A stretch of DNA of 64,000 nt from Myxococcota bacterium. GTDB lineage: Bacteria; Myxococcota; UBA727; JABDBI01. The stretch lies in assembly GCA_040387835.1 (NCBI GenBank), contig JAZKCZ010000002.1, positions 497,768-561,767 of the forward strand, written 5' to 3'. Of this stretch, positions 29,322-38,096 are shown in pieces. The position numbers were made by a program, and so were the translations under genes. The notes below the pieces were generated by a model that saw only the letters and a list, made by a program, of their open reading frames with translations, was not told the origin of the DNA and ran no database searches. How positions within the stretch are numbered: the stretch's first letter is position 1; each line of letters opens with the position of its first letter.

Positions 29322-29619
29322 CTATGGCTCTGATTGCATTTTGAGACATACACATTAACTGCCTTTTCTCAAAACCATGCTCACTTTACCTCTTATGCAC
29401 ATCAACTGGGCATTGCTACCGGCGCAGTTGAGGTTGTCGCTGGAACCGCGGCCATTCGTGCCATGGATGCCTACCTCTATCCCTTATGTGTTTACCACCC
29501 TATCACAATGGTAGAATGCGCACCAATGGATCCGAACATAAACGCTCTATAGTAGACCTAGGTTATGGCAACGCACTAAATCGGATCGTAAACAACCATC
29601 TGGTTTATTAGATCGCCTT

Positions 29620-29649
29620 TTAATAAAGCATACCCATCGCGTCCATGAC
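29620..29649 (-). pseudogene. Possible second trpS 3'-end remnant
   Basis: Minus-strand reading gives V-M-D-A-M-G-M-L-Y then TAA, resembling the trpS terminus RRAMGMVY-stop. Only about ten codons match, so this could be chance, but the same tail occurs 350 bp away and again in the intact gene. Confidence 0.4.
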
Positions 29650-29688
29650 TTGCTACATGGATTGCCGCAGTTGCTCGTTGCGCTACAT

Positions 29689-31362
29689 TTAGCGGATGGG
29701 AGGAAAACTACCCAAATATATCGCTAGAAACTCCTCCTCAGTAAGGCAACTTTGCGCAATCTGATCCCAGTAAGCAAACGCTCTTCCCACCGGTCGACCC
29801 TGAACGTTAAGGAGGCGATAAGAATATTCAGCAATCCATTCCGTAATCGCACTCCATCCTCTACGAGTGAGCATAGCCACTGAAGACAAATATATTAATC
29901 GCCCAATGGCCTCCCGCGCTTGCAGCTCGGTAAACGTATTTTTCCCTGATTTAATCAAATTAAATTGCTCTTTTAACCGGGGTAAATAAAATTGGGCAAT
30001 TGCTTCACTGCCAGGATGGACTAAAAACATCGCCGATTCAGCATGAAAATTCGGGTTAGGGCCAACCACTCCCGAAATAAGGCTTCGGCCGAATAGCCAT
30101 GGCGATCTTGCGTTGGGACGAACGCGGGTTTCAAGATATAAAATTCGGCAAGCGCTTGTACCTTCATTCACCGCATTAAGAAAGCGCAAATGGCGACCTT
30201 CAAACACGATGTTTCCGTCAGCATTAAAGTCCGAACGCTTCATGATGCGCCCTCCACCGCTGCTCGCCATTATGGTAAAAGCAGTAATGTAGATAGGGAA
30301 CGAACCTGCTTCAAATGAATCTATATTAGGCTGGTAGCAATCGATTTCACGGATTCTGTATTGAAGATTTTCGTCGAGCGATGTCCAGTTTTTTGAGTCT
30401 AGATTGTAACGAGCTAATATATCTCCAAATCGGTGTCGCATAATAGGATACAGCATTACCAAGGAGCCAGACACCCTATTTTCAGTCCTGAATTCGCCAA
30501 ATTGGGGCGCTGCCTTTGACTCAGTGTCTACTGCAATCTTCTGGCGTGTTGATGCAAATAATTTGATAATATCGTCAAACGATCTCTCGCTTTCAAGCGC
30601 GACCGCTATTATTTTTTCTCTCGCATCTTTGAAGATTTCATGACCTTCTTTATTCCCATAAGACATTAATGTATTCCGACCTGGGTCTGCAGAATTTTGA
30701 CGTTCTATAAGCGGAGGGTTATCTTGCATAATCCCAAAAGATACAGGCCTCAAATATTGAAAATGTCTGCCTCGGAGCATTAAAGTAATTTTTCTTCGCG
30801 CAGGATTAGCCCCACCCAATGTTGTCCTGATTATCGGCGCGTCACCATTTTCAGGATAATAAATTATTTGAATTTCCACATCCAAACTATCAGCGATAAT
30901 GTCTAAGATCCCAGCGTCGTGCAACCCGAAGCCAAACATGTGAAATCCATGTTCGCTCTCTGGAGCGCCAATATGGTTTAATATGTAATCCTGAACAGTT
31001 CCTTGAAAATCGGCTTCAATCTGATCATTTACTATCCATTGTTGGTACAAGACACTATCCGCAATAGGAGCGGACAATAAGAGATTAACCAAATCTGGCC
31101 TCTCAAATTGAATCCCAGCGTGCGCCAAGGCTGCAAAAAAACAGTTATTATTTAATCCAGACGTTTCCACAATTTCAAAACTTTGGTCGCCGATTGTAAT
31201 CTGGTTTCCTCCGAATTCTGTCCCAAAAGTATGATGGCTCACAAACTGTTGAGCCACGCCAAATAGAAGAGTAGCAAGATTCAACATTGAAAAAGAGCCT
31301 GCCGGTTTTGGCATTGCCCAACTAAAAGAACTCAATAAAAACAACGCAAAAATTGATCTCAT
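29689..31362 (-). CDS. Secreted OTU-domain protein (paralog of 21167-22960)
   Basis: A 557-residue protein. The signal peptide is almost identical to its paralog (MRSIFALFLLSSFSWA). It has one copy of the HTFGTEFG...GDQS leader and an OTU-like core with N71-N-N-C74-F-F-A-A-L and a GRHFQYL histidine. The Asp normally three residues before the Cys is Asn here, while the paralog keeps Asp, so activity could differ. Similarity runs full length, including the unassigned C-terminal half ending LTEEEFLAIYLGSFPP, and extends about 60 bp into the 5' flank. It is a recent segmental duplicate. Confidence 0.78.
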   Translation of the reverse strand: MRSIFALFLLSSFSWAMPKPAGSFSMLNLATLLFGVAQQFVSHHTFGTEFGGNQITIGDQSFEIVETSGLNNNCFFAALAHAGIQFERPDLVNLLLSAPIADSVLYQQWIVNDQIEADFQGTVQDYILNHIGAPESEHGFHMFGFGLHDAGILDIIADSLDVEIQIIYYPENGDAPIIRTTLGGANPARRKITLMLRGRHFQYLRPVSFGIMQDNPPLIERQNSADPGRNTLMSYGNKEGHEIFKDAREKIIAVALESERSFDDIIKLFASTRQKIAVDTESKAAPQFGEFRTENRVSGSLVMLYPIMRHRFGDILARYNLDSKNWTSLDENLQYRIREIDCYQPNIDSFEAGSFPIYITAFTIMASSGGGRIMKRSDFNADGNIVFEGRHLRFLNAVNEGTSACRILYLETRVRPNARSPWLFGRSLISGVVGPNPNFHAESAMFLVHPGSEAIAQFYLPRLKEQFNLIKSGKNTFTELQAREAIGRLIYLSSVAMLTRRGWSAITEWIAEYSYRLLNVQGRPVGRAFAYWDQIAQSCLTEEEFLAIYLGSFPPIR

Positions 31363-31436
31363 TGAATCAAAATAAATAAACCGTTTAGATAGTCAACTAA
31401 GTCAGATGCACAAAATTAAAACGGTGCTTTGCTACA

Positions 31437-31501
31437 TGCAGGCTATCCACATAACCCAAAATATTGGTTAAATCGTTTTGCCGCGACAGAGGAAAATGCA
31501 T
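31437..31501 (-). pseudogene. gatC 5'-end remnant with internal deletion
   Basis: Minus-strand reading from ATG 31501 gives MHFPLSRQNDLTNILGYVD, matching the gatC start (MQF) joined directly to its LARQKDLQNILGYVDSLQ block. About 15 codons of gatC are deleted between the two parts. It lies upstream of the OTU paralog just as gatC lies beside the other OTU gene, which supports a segmental duplication. Confidence 0.8.
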
Positions 31502-31528
31502 GTCTTGCCTTCACCCAAGTTTGGGCTT

Positions 31529-31581
31529 GAAGTGATATTGACAAGTGGGAGCGCAACAACATTCTGGAACCCTTTGACTCT
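31529..31581 (+). pseudogene. Remnant of the giant solenoid gene
   Basis: About 53 bp nearly identical to 28942-28995 of the giant gene (AGTGATATTGACAAGTGGGA shared exactly), reading SDIDKWERNNILEPFDS against SDIDKWDRSNILKLFDS. It breaks off abruptly at both ends. It shows a second copy of that gene's 3' region once existed or was transposed here. Confidence 0.85.
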
Positions 31582-31599
31582 GATGCAAGTATACGTTAA

Positions 31600-33066
31600 A
31601 TGCCGCACGTGAAATATTTATTTGTTGTCTTGTTAACACAAACTGCATTCGGGCACGAACGCAATGTAAACATACTTAAAATTCAACCTAATTCCTTGGC
31701 ATATTTGGCAGGATACTATGAGCCGGTCACATCTTTCTGTTCAAATTTGGTTTTGGCTCGATGCGCTCATTTGGCGCCCTCACCTATCAGTACAATCTTA
31801 TACCCGGTCTCGTTAATTGCGAGTGCGGACAGAGCTCTAGCCTATTTTTTTACCTCTGAGGGCCCGAATAGAGCTGAACGTTCTCAAGATAATCGGCATT
31901 TTCAGTTTTTAGATTTCGCTTTAGCTCTAAATCCGAATTCACTAATCCTAACCCTCTTTAAAAGCATGCTTAAAGATATGTTACCCTCATTTTGTAGCAT
32001 TCACTGGGACGTCAAACAGTGTGAGAGGGATCTGGAGGCCGGCGCTGCTCAAGGAAAAGAAGCTGGCTTTTTTGACAACTCCTATATCGCTCAAGAACTC
32101 ACCTTTTTGGCCCTGCCCTTAGTCAGTTTAGCGTCTAACCGGATTACCAAGCCAAACGCACTTACTCAAACCGATGGGGAACAAATTGTCATATCGGATT
32201 ATCGGGTAACCGACGCGCGTGTTAATGATTTCAACGGACTGGGTTTTCATGAGAAAGTCGTAATTCTCTATCACGATTATGGTGACGGACAGGGAGATTT
32301 ACAGACCGCCAATAAAATTGGTGCTATATTGCTAGAACTTGGCTACTCGGTTTCAGTTCAAGGTGCCTACGAATATGGACAAAAAAAACCTCTTTTCGGC
32401 ATTTCTGTGCCGTTCACTCAATACGACTTTGCTAACCAGCAAATTCCAAGTTTCGCCATTGTAGAATGTGGCTTCTCCCCTGCGCCGAGAGAGCCCTCTT
32501 TGGGGATAGGGGAAATGCATATTGGTCTTCTTTTGGACCCAGATTTGATGCGTTTATCCTCTAAGCCCATTCATCAAGCGGCATCTGTTGACAAGCTATC
32601 GACTGCAGCAACATTTAGACACAAACTGTTAGATGGAGACATCTATTTAGGGTATTCTACCCATTGGGAGATGCGAGCTGCTTTCGCTCATATGGCGGAA
32701 TCCATGTCGAGAAAACATCACCGCAAGTACACAGTAATCCTCGTTGGCAATGGGCAGGTAAATCAATACTTCTTGCCTTCTAATCCTGAGGGGGAAATCG
32801 TTCAAGTTCACAGATTAAGTCATGAAGACTTTAAGACGCTACTGTTGATAAGCAGATATGCCCTATCGACGGGAGAATGCAGCTTACAAGAAGCATTGTC
32901 AGCAAGAACACCAGTCATCTACGAACAACGGGAACACAAAGTATCATTTGGCGAGCAGCTTTCAGCTTTAAGTACTAAATCTCTTTGTCCGGTCTTGGTA
33001 CAGAAAGACGTTCCTGCGGAGCACAATCTCCGCGAGATAGGAGTTGGCTGGTCAGAAAATCAATAG
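31600..33066 (+). CDS. Secreted protein with Cys-patterned N-terminal domain and glycosyltransferase-like C-terminus
   Basis: A 488-residue protein with a signal peptide (ends AFG). Residues about 35-190 share a domain with the 518-residue protein at 35414: 'LAGYYEP...FC', 'ARCA', 'NRAERSQ', 'LNPNS', 'LPS-x-C', 'SYIAQELTFL'. The C-terminal half (about 215-480) has alternating Rossmann-like segments, including GDGQGDLQTANKIGAILLE and STGECSLQEALSARTPVIY, reminiscent of GT-B glycosyltransferase donor sites. This is only a pattern impression. The stop overlaps the convergent trpS stop by 7 bp. Function unknown; likely periplasmic or exported. Confidence 0.7.
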   Translation: MPHVKYLFVVLLTQTAFGHERNVNILKIQPNSLAYLAGYYEPVTSFCSNLVLARCAHLAPSPISTILYPVSLIASADRALAYFFTSEGPNRAERSQDNRHFQFLDFALALNPNSLILTLFKSMLKDMLPSFCSIHWDVKQCERDLEAGAAQGKEAGFFDNSYIAQELTFLALPLVSLASNRITKPNALTQTDGEQIVISDYRVTDARVNDFNGLGFHEKVVILYHDYGDGQGDLQTANKIGAILLELGYSVSVQGAYEYGQKKPLFGISVPFTQYDFANQQIPSFAIVECGFSPAPREPSLGIGEMHIGLLLDPDLMRLSSKPIHQAASVDKLSTAATFRHKLLDGDIYLGYSTHWEMRAAFAHMAESMSRKHHRKYTVILVGNGQVNQYFLPSNPEGEIVQVHRLSHEDFKTLLLISRYALSTGECSLQEALSARTPVIYEQREHKVSFGEQLSALSTKSLCPVLVQKDVPAEHNLREIGVGWSENQ

Positions 33067-34118
33067 ACCATTCCCATAGCCCGACGCAACTCACCCAGCG
33101 TTTGAACCGCTATCTCCCGAGCTCTTGCATTGCCGGCCTGAAGAACCTGCGTGAGCAGCACACGATCTTTCGAAAAGTCAACACGACGTAAGCGCATCGG
33201 CTCTAGATATGCGTTCAAACTCTCGGTCAACAGACCCTTAAGGCGGCCGGCGCCCTGATCCCCGATTTGTTCAGCAATCCGCTCAGGTGTCTCACCCGTA
33301 CAAAGAGAAATCAGCCTCAGAAGATTGGCCACTTCCGGCCGGGTATCAGGCTCATAAGTGATATGCCGCTGGGCGTCTGTCTTGGCACCCTTAATCAACT
33401 TAGCAGTTTCGTCTGCTGTAGCCTTCAAAAATATGGCATTATTGCGACTCTTACTCATCTTCTGGCCACCATCCAAACCTAAAACCACAGGCACTTCGCT
33501 TAAAAGCGCATCAGGCTCCGGAAAAGTAACGCCATATTTATCGTTGAAACGTCTAGCGATTTTCCGGGAAAGCTCCAAATGCGGCAACTGATCTTTGCCC
33601 ACTGGCACTAAGTTACCTTTGCAAAACAGGATATCTGCCGCTTGATGCACAGGATACATCAGCATTGCGCCATTCATAATATTAATGCCAGCGGCTTTTA
33701 TCTCTTCCTTAACTGTGGGGTTACGTTCAAGCTCAGGCACGCTCACCAGCGTTAAGAATGGCAGTAACAACTGGTTCAATTCCGGAATATAGCTATGCGC
33801 AAATATAACTGTCTTGGCATTAAAAGGATCAAGACCTACCGCCAGGTAATCGAGCAAAATCTCATGTACGTGCGCCGCAATTTGGCCTGCGCTCTCGCGA
33901 TCCGTTAGAACCTGGTAGTCCGCTATAACAATAAAAGTCTCGAGACCTAAGTTTTGAAGTTTAACGCGGTTGGCTAAAGTTCCAAATAGATGGCCTATAT
34001 GCAAAGGCCCAGTCGGCCTATCACCCGTAAGAACCCGATATTTACCCGGGCTTTTATGCAAATCCGCCCAAATGGTATCGCTCTTTTTTTTGGCTTCTTC
34101 AAAGGTGTCTGCATGCAT
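33060..34118 (-). CDS. trpS: Tryptophanyl-tRNA synthetase
   Basis: A 352-residue class Ic synthetase that charges tRNA(Trp). HIGH motif in 'GPLHIGHLFG' near residue 41 and KMSKS in 'GGQKMSKSRNN' near 218; 'GDRPTG' precedes HIGH as usual. Its C-terminal tail (AMGMVY) is the source of the remnants at 29268 and possibly 29620. It is transcribed convergently to the 488-residue secreted protein gene. Confidence 0.97.
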   Translation of the reverse strand: MHADTFEEAKKKSDTIWADLHKSPGKYRVLTGDRPTGPLHIGHLFGTLANRVKLQNLGLETFIVIADYQVLTDRESAGQIAAHVHEILLDYLAVGLDPFNAKTVIFAHSYIPELNQLLLPFLTLVSVPELERNPTVKEEIKAAGINIMNGAMLMYPVHQAADILFCKGNLVPVGKDQLPHLELSRKIARRFNDKYGVTFPEPDALLSEVPVVLGLDGGQKMSKSRNNAIFLKATADETAKLIKGAKTDAQRHITYEPDTRPEVANLLRLISLCTGETPERIAEQIGDQGAGRLKGLLTESLNAYLEPMRLRRVDFSKDRVLLTQVLQAGNARAREIAVQTLGELRRAMGMVY

Positions 34119-34174
34119 AGAGCCTGCAAAGTGACCTAAAACCCACTAAAAATCAATCGGACGACCGCGATTCC

Positions 34175-34218
34175 GATTTTTCGGGAGCCAGCTCCCAAAT
34201 AATCTTGATTTTTCGGGA
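34175..34218. repeat. Direct repeat and short palindrome upstream of the ATPase gene
   Basis: GATTTTTCGGGA occurs at 34175-34186 and again at 34207-34218, and GGGAGC-CA-GCTCCC forms a hairpin at 34183-34196. They lie 22-65 bp before the ATPase start and behind trpS. This could be an operator or a small structured leader; nothing confirms it. Confidence 0.35.
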
Positions 34219-34239
34219 TTACTGTCCTAAATTATCAGA

Positions 34240-35364
34240 ATGCAACGCAGTTTAGAGCCCTATATTATCCAAGATTTGGGCAAGAAAATCATTTTGATCA
34301 CCGGCCCACGCCAGTGCGGCAAGACCACGCTTTCAAAGAGCCTATCTCAAAGTTATGATTACTTAAACTGGGATGCTAGCGCAGACAGACTCATTATTAG
34401 AAACAATCGCTGGGACAGACAAAAAGAAGTCATCATTTTTGATGAACTGCATAAAATGCCCAAATGGAAATCCTGGCTAAAAGGGATTTACGATACCCAA
34501 GGGCTAAAACCCAATTTGCTGGTAACAGGCAGCGCTAAATTAGATACCTATCGAAAAGTAGGCGACTCACTGGCAGGCCGCTATTTCCAATACCGTCTAC
34601 ACCCATTCACTGCCAAAGAATTAAAGGACAGTTTCAGCGCAGAAGAAGCTTGCGAGCGCCTGCTCAAATTCGGAGGATTTCCTGAGCCCTTTTTGTCGGG
34701 CACTGAGAGAGACTATAACCGCTGGCGCCGCAGCCACTTAGACATTATCTTGCGACAAGATATGCTGGATTTGGAAGTTGTGAGAGATATTCAAGGCATG
34801 GAGACTTTGACCGAACTCCTCCGCTACCGGGTCGGGTCGCCCATTTCCTCGAGCTCTCTGGCGCGAGATCTTCAACGAGATCCTAAAACGGTCAAAAAGT
34901 GGCTACAAATCCTCGAAAATTTATATGTCATTTTTAAAGTACCCCCCTATCACAAAAACGCTGCCCGGGTACTACTCAAAGAGCCAAAATACTACTTCTT
35001 TGACAACGCCCAAGTGGCCAACAACGAAGGCGCAAAACTCGAAAATCTTGTTGCTACTTCTTTAAAACGCGAACTCGAATTCATCGAAGACACTGAAGGG
35101 ACCGCAGCAAGCCTGTATTACACCCGATCTACCGATGGTAAAGAAATCGATTTCCTAATTACTCAGGCGCAAATTCCGACATATCTCATTGAAGTAAAGC
35201 AGAGCGACAGTTCACCTGCCAAGGCATTTAAGCACTTTCACCAGTTTTGGCCTACAGCACAAATGATTCAGCTGGTATACGAACTAAATAAAGAGCAAAC
35301 AGTGCGCGATGGACCACAAATCCGAAGCCTAGCTACTTGGATTAGCGAGCTTTCTTTAATCTAA
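34240..35364 (+). CDS. AAA_14/DUF4143 ATPase
   Basis: A 374-residue P-loop ATPase: Walker A GPRQCGKTTL at about 22-31, Walker B VIIFDELHKMP, sensor-like LLVTGSAKLD, then a C-terminal domain ending in a nuclease-like 'GKEIDFLI...YLIEVKQS' motif (D-x-n-E-V-K). This two-domain layout is common, patchily distributed and horizontally mobile. Its role is unclear; defence or toxin-antitoxin-like functions have been proposed for the wider family. It is a single gene between trpS and the 518-residue secreted protein. Confidence 0.88.
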   Translation: MQRSLEPYIIQDLGKKIILITGPRQCGKTTLSKSLSQSYDYLNWDASADRLIIRNNRWDRQKEVIIFDELHKMPKWKSWLKGIYDTQGLKPNLLVTGSAKLDTYRKVGDSLAGRYFQYRLHPFTAKELKDSFSAEEACERLLKFGGFPEPFLSGTERDYNRWRRSHLDIILRQDMLDLEVVRDIQGMETLTELLRYRVGSPISSSSLARDLQRDPKTVKKWLQILENLYVIFKVPPYHKNAARVLLKEPKYYFFDNAQVANNEGAKLENLVATSLKRELEFIEDTEGTAASLYYTRSTDGKEIDFLITQAQIPTYLIEVKQSDSSPAKAFKHFHQFWPTAQMIQLVYELNKEQTVRDGPQIRSLATWISELSLI

Positions 35365-35413
35365 ACATCCCTGCCATGGGTTGACTAAACTATTCAGCGA
35401 AACATAAGGACGC

Positions 35414-36970
35414 ATGAACGTTCTATTTACGATCTTCTTCGCATTTACCGTCGTTGCTGAAACAAAACCGATTGAAAAACCTAAAGAGTCCTACGAAGTT
35501 CCCTACTTGCTAGGCTACTATGAACCCGGGATTGAGTTTTGCACAAATTATCTGCTGTCGCTATGTGCGAGCAGTAATCCTTTAACGATTCCTTTAGCAA
35601 TTCCCATGTATCCAATTTCTCTATTTGCCAGCCTAGATCGCACAATTGCGTATTTTAGAACTCCTAAAGGATTAGATCGAGCCGAACGGTCGCAAGAAAT
35701 GCGAATTTACTCCAAATTAGACCCTCTGCTCGCCTACAATCCCAACTCGCAACTGATACGATTTATAAAACAAATAATGAACTCCATTCTCCCTTCCGTT
35801 TGTGACGTCTACGCTAACTCCTATCAGTGTCAAGTTGCACAACAATTGGGTCGTGAAGATGCGCGATTAAAGGGCCATAATGACATCTCTTACATTGCTC
35901 AGGAACTTACATTTCTGATGACACCTTTGGTCACGCGGTTGAGTTTTCCTAGAGCGCGACCGCAAGAAAGTATGCAAGGCCCTAAAGCAAATCAGATTGT
36001 TGTTTATAGGCCCATCGCACCTGTTCTTGGCTGGCATACCTTAGTTCCCGCCCATACTCAAATGGACGATGTTTCACGCATTCATTTTAAAATGGACGCA
36101 CTGCTAATGCTGGTTAGAAGGATAGCTGCCGAAAAGTATCCAATTTTAATTATGTCACTAGATGCAACTTCCATAAAAAAACAGCTAAAGTTCCTTAGAG
36201 TGCAACTGCAGGAAAGCACGCAAGACCCTAAGGCAAATCAGATTGTTGTTTATAGACCCCTCGCATCTGCGCTTAGCTGGCGCAGCTCAGATAGGGTGCA
36301 AAATATTAAAAATGAAGTGGCAAACTTCCGCTCAGAACTTCTTCAAACACGTTTAACAATCGACGAAGTTTCACGCACTCATACTAACATAGAGGCATCA
36401 TTAGTAGACATAAGATCAGACCTTCTTCAAACAAGTTTAACAATCGACGAAGTTTCACGCACTCATACTATGATAGAGGCATCATTAGTAGATATAAGAA
36501 AGGAAGTTGTGAAAACATATGACATCTTAGCTACATTACTTTGGCAACGCTTGCTGCAATTTGCAGAACGTCAAGCATGCATCGCTCCAGAAATCGCAAC
36601 GTTGATGACGCCTCGCGTTGTAAGCGGAGCACCAGACATTAAAAAGACGCATAGTAAGTCGGCAATCCTAAAATTAGAAGGTGATTTTGCTGACAAGCGT
36701 TGCCAGCTATTGGAAGGTATTGCAAAAATTAAGACAAGCGATGATTATTCGCGCATCGAAATTAGAATTACAGAATATGCAAAAGACGTAGAAAGTGCGC
36801 TGGCATGCCAGCGCTTAGCGCTCCTTCAAGCATATTCAACAGATGAAGACACATCACACACCCGCGCTGAAATTGACGCTTTAGAAACACGCTTAAGAGA
36901 GTCAACTGTCGACATGTATAGTCTAGCCCAAAAAACGCTAGAAGTTGAACTTAAACTTGCACTTTATTAA
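35414..36970 (+). CDS. Secreted Cys-patterned domain protein with coiled-coil repeats
   Basis: A 518-residue protein with a signal peptide (ends VVA). Residues about 30-185 match the N-terminal domain of the 488-residue protein (LLGYYEP...FC, LDRAERSQE, YNPNSQ, SYIAQELTFL). The rest differs: a segment around PKANQIVVYRP is duplicated with a period of about 82 codons, and the unit LLQT-x-LTIDEVSRTHT-x-IEASLVDIR is repeated in tandem with a 28-codon period. A long helical, coiled-coil-prone C-terminus follows. Function unknown. The pair shows one exported N-terminal module joined to different C-terminal modules. Confidence 0.7.
   Translation: MNVLFTIFFAFTVVAETKPIEKPKESYEVPYLLGYYEPGIEFCTNYLLSLCASSNPLTIPLAIPMYPISLFASLDRTIAYFRTPKGLDRAERSQEMRIYSKLDPLLAYNPNSQLIRFIKQIMNSILPSVCDVYANSYQCQVAQQLGREDARLKGHNDISYIAQELTFLMTPLVTRLSFPRARPQESMQGPKANQIVVYRPIAPVLGWHTLVPAHTQMDDVSRIHFKMDALLMLVRRIAAEKYPILIMSLDATSIKKQLKFLRVQLQESTQDPKANQIVVYRPLASALSWRSSDRVQNIKNEVANFRSELLQTRLTIDEVSRTHTNIEASLVDIRSDLLQTSLTIDEVSRTHTMIEASLVDIRKEVVKTYDILATLLWQRLLQFAERQACIAPEIATLMTPRVVSGAPDIKKTHSKSAILKLEGDFADKRCQLLEGIAKIKTSDDYSRIEIRITEYAKDVESALACQRLALLQAYSTDEDTSHTRAEIDALETRLRESTVDMYSLAQKTLEVELKLALY
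35962..36505 (+). repeat. Nested intragenic repeats in the coiled-coil protein
   Basis: Two copies of a segment starting at 35962 and 36208 (period about 246 bp) share PKANQIVVYRP. An 84-bp unit starting at 36338 is repeated at 36422 with only a few base changes. Lengths are multiples of three, so the frame is kept. Recent duplication within the coding sequence. Confidence 0.7.
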
Positions 36971-37532
36971 AAGCGTATGAAACAAGCCAAAGACAAGTGA
37001 AAACCACCATTGCCTCCTGAAATATGTTGTTCCAACGCTCATTAGGCTGGTGCATGAAAGTTGCCTAAAATTAATATGTTTCGTGGCATGAAGGGACCTA
37101 CTAAAGTCTAAACTTACCTGCACTGCGGAGCAGTGGCTGATTATAGCCCCAGGTGCAGCGAAACGGAACCTGAGGGTTTATGAACACTCCCCCAACCCAA
37201 TAGAGCCGGAGGCTCGGCTAAACCCTGCGTTGAGTAAGGCCCCAAAGGTTCATTCGAACCTCAGGTTCTTCCATTTAATTAGGCATCTGGTTAACCCGCA
37301 GGTTTCGCTGCGCTACACCTGGGGCTTTATTCGGTCACTGCTCCGCGGTGAAGACGAACAAATTTTATCTTAAGATAGAAAGCGCAGCCTGATTGAACTG
37401 CGGAGCAGTGGCTGCCTATAACCCCAGGTAGAGTGCAGCGGAACCTGGGGGTCTATGAACACCGCCTCATCACCCATTAGAGCCGGAGGCTCGGCTGAAC
37501 TGCTCGCCCGCCAGTGATCTTCCCCTGACCTA
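36971..37532. repeat. Noncoding region with three copies of a palindromic repeat element
   Basis: No gene found. Half-element copies lie at 37121-37221 (forward), 37293-37350 (reverse) and 37397-37500 (forward). Each forward copy begins CTGCGGAGCAGTGGCTG, passes CAGCGGAACCTG, and ends GAGCCGGAGGCTCGGCT. The reverse copy contains the complement (CGCAGGTTTCGCTGCGC...CACTGCTCCGCGGTG). The family matches the longer inverted repeat at 45907-46140. Possibly non-autonomous mobile palindromes; they also form strong hairpins that could insulate the ribosomal operon. Confidence 0.65.
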
Positions 37533-37560
37533 TTGACATTATGTATGAGATCGCTACAAG
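37533..37560 (+). promoter_or_regulatory. Candidate sigma-70 promoter of the rpmJ operon
   Basis: TTGACA at 37533-37538 (perfect -35) and TACAAG at 37555-37560 (4 of 6 matches to TATAAT) with a 16-bp spacer, ending 31 bp before rpmJ. Position and the -35 match support it; the -10 is weak. Confidence 0.5.
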
Positions 37561-37591
37561 TCCAAGGTTCACGCTTTTGGGAGCTTATTTT

Positions 37592-37705
37592 ATGAAAGTA
37601 CGAGCCTCAGTTAAGAGGATTTGTGACAAGTGCAAGGTAGTTAAACGTCGGGGCGTCGTGCGTGTTATTTGCGAGGATACCCGTCATAAGCAAAGGCAAG
37701 GATAA
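37592..37705 (+). CDS. rpmJ: 50S ribosomal protein L36
   Basis: A 37-residue protein, [20 protein letters not shown]..., with the C-x-x-C (residues 11 and 14), C27 and H32 zinc-site pattern of the Cys-containing L36 type. First gene of the rpmJ-rpsM-rpsK-rpoA-rplQ operon. The usual upstream secY/infA are not here. Confidence 0.96.
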   Translation: MKVRASVKRICDKCKVVKRRGVVRVICEDTRHKQRQG

Positions 37706-37714
37706 GATTAGATT

Positions 37715-38077
37715 ATGGCACGTATTGCAGGCGTAGATTTACCGCGAAACAAGAAAATGGGCATCGCCCTCACTTACATCTATGGTATTGGCCCAGTCAA
37801 TTCCATTGATGTGCTCACTCGAGCTAAAGTGGATGCAAACAAGCGCACTGACGCTCTAACCGAAGATGAAGTCGCTCGCATCCGTGATGTGATCGAAGGC
37901 ACCTACAAGGTAGAAGGCGATCTCAGGCGCGAAGTTTCCATGAACATTAAACGTTTGATGGATCTTGGTTGCTATCGTGGTCTTAGGCACCGTAAAGGTT
38001 TGCCTACCCGCGGTCAGAGAACCCACTCCAACGCCCGTACACGTCGCGCAAAACGCAGTTCTATGGTCCGTCGTTAA
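37715..38077 (+). CDS. rpsM: 30S ribosomal protein S13
   Basis: A 120-residue protein beginning [15 protein letters not shown] with 'YIYGIG' and the C-terminal '[17 protein letters not shown]' block of S13, which sits in the 30S head and contacts tRNA and 50S. The AAGGA ribosome site overlaps the end of rpmJ, 9 bp upstream. Confidence 0.98.
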   Translation: MARIAGVDLPRNKKMGIALTYIYGIGPVNSIDVLTRAKVDANKRTDALTEDEVARIRDVIEGTYKVEGDLRREVSMNIKRLMDLGCYRGLRHRKGLPTRGQRTHSNARTRRAKRSSMVRR

Positions 38078-38096
38078 AGATTTGGTGAGAATTTAA

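Larger units (their letters stand above)
29250..29688. other. Intergenic stretch of gene debris
   Basis: No convincing intact gene. It holds one clear and one short putative copy of the trpS 3' end (separate entries). A 72-codon reading frame at 29334-29552 has no signal peptide, ribosome site or recognised similarity and is probably chance or remnant. The last 40 bp (TTGCGCTACATTTA...) match the sequence just downstream of the other OTU gene at 21150-21170, marking the edge of the duplicated OTU unit. Confidence 0.6.

Noticed and set aside
29334-29552. 72-codon plus-strand reading frame after the giant gene
   Set aside because: No ribosome site, signal peptide or recognised similarity, and it starts within trpS-derived debris; not listed as a gene.
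34240-35364. DUF4143 ATPase as a marker of a mobile island or defence system
   Set aside because: No integrase, attachment repeats or partner defence genes are adjacent; only a family label can be supported.
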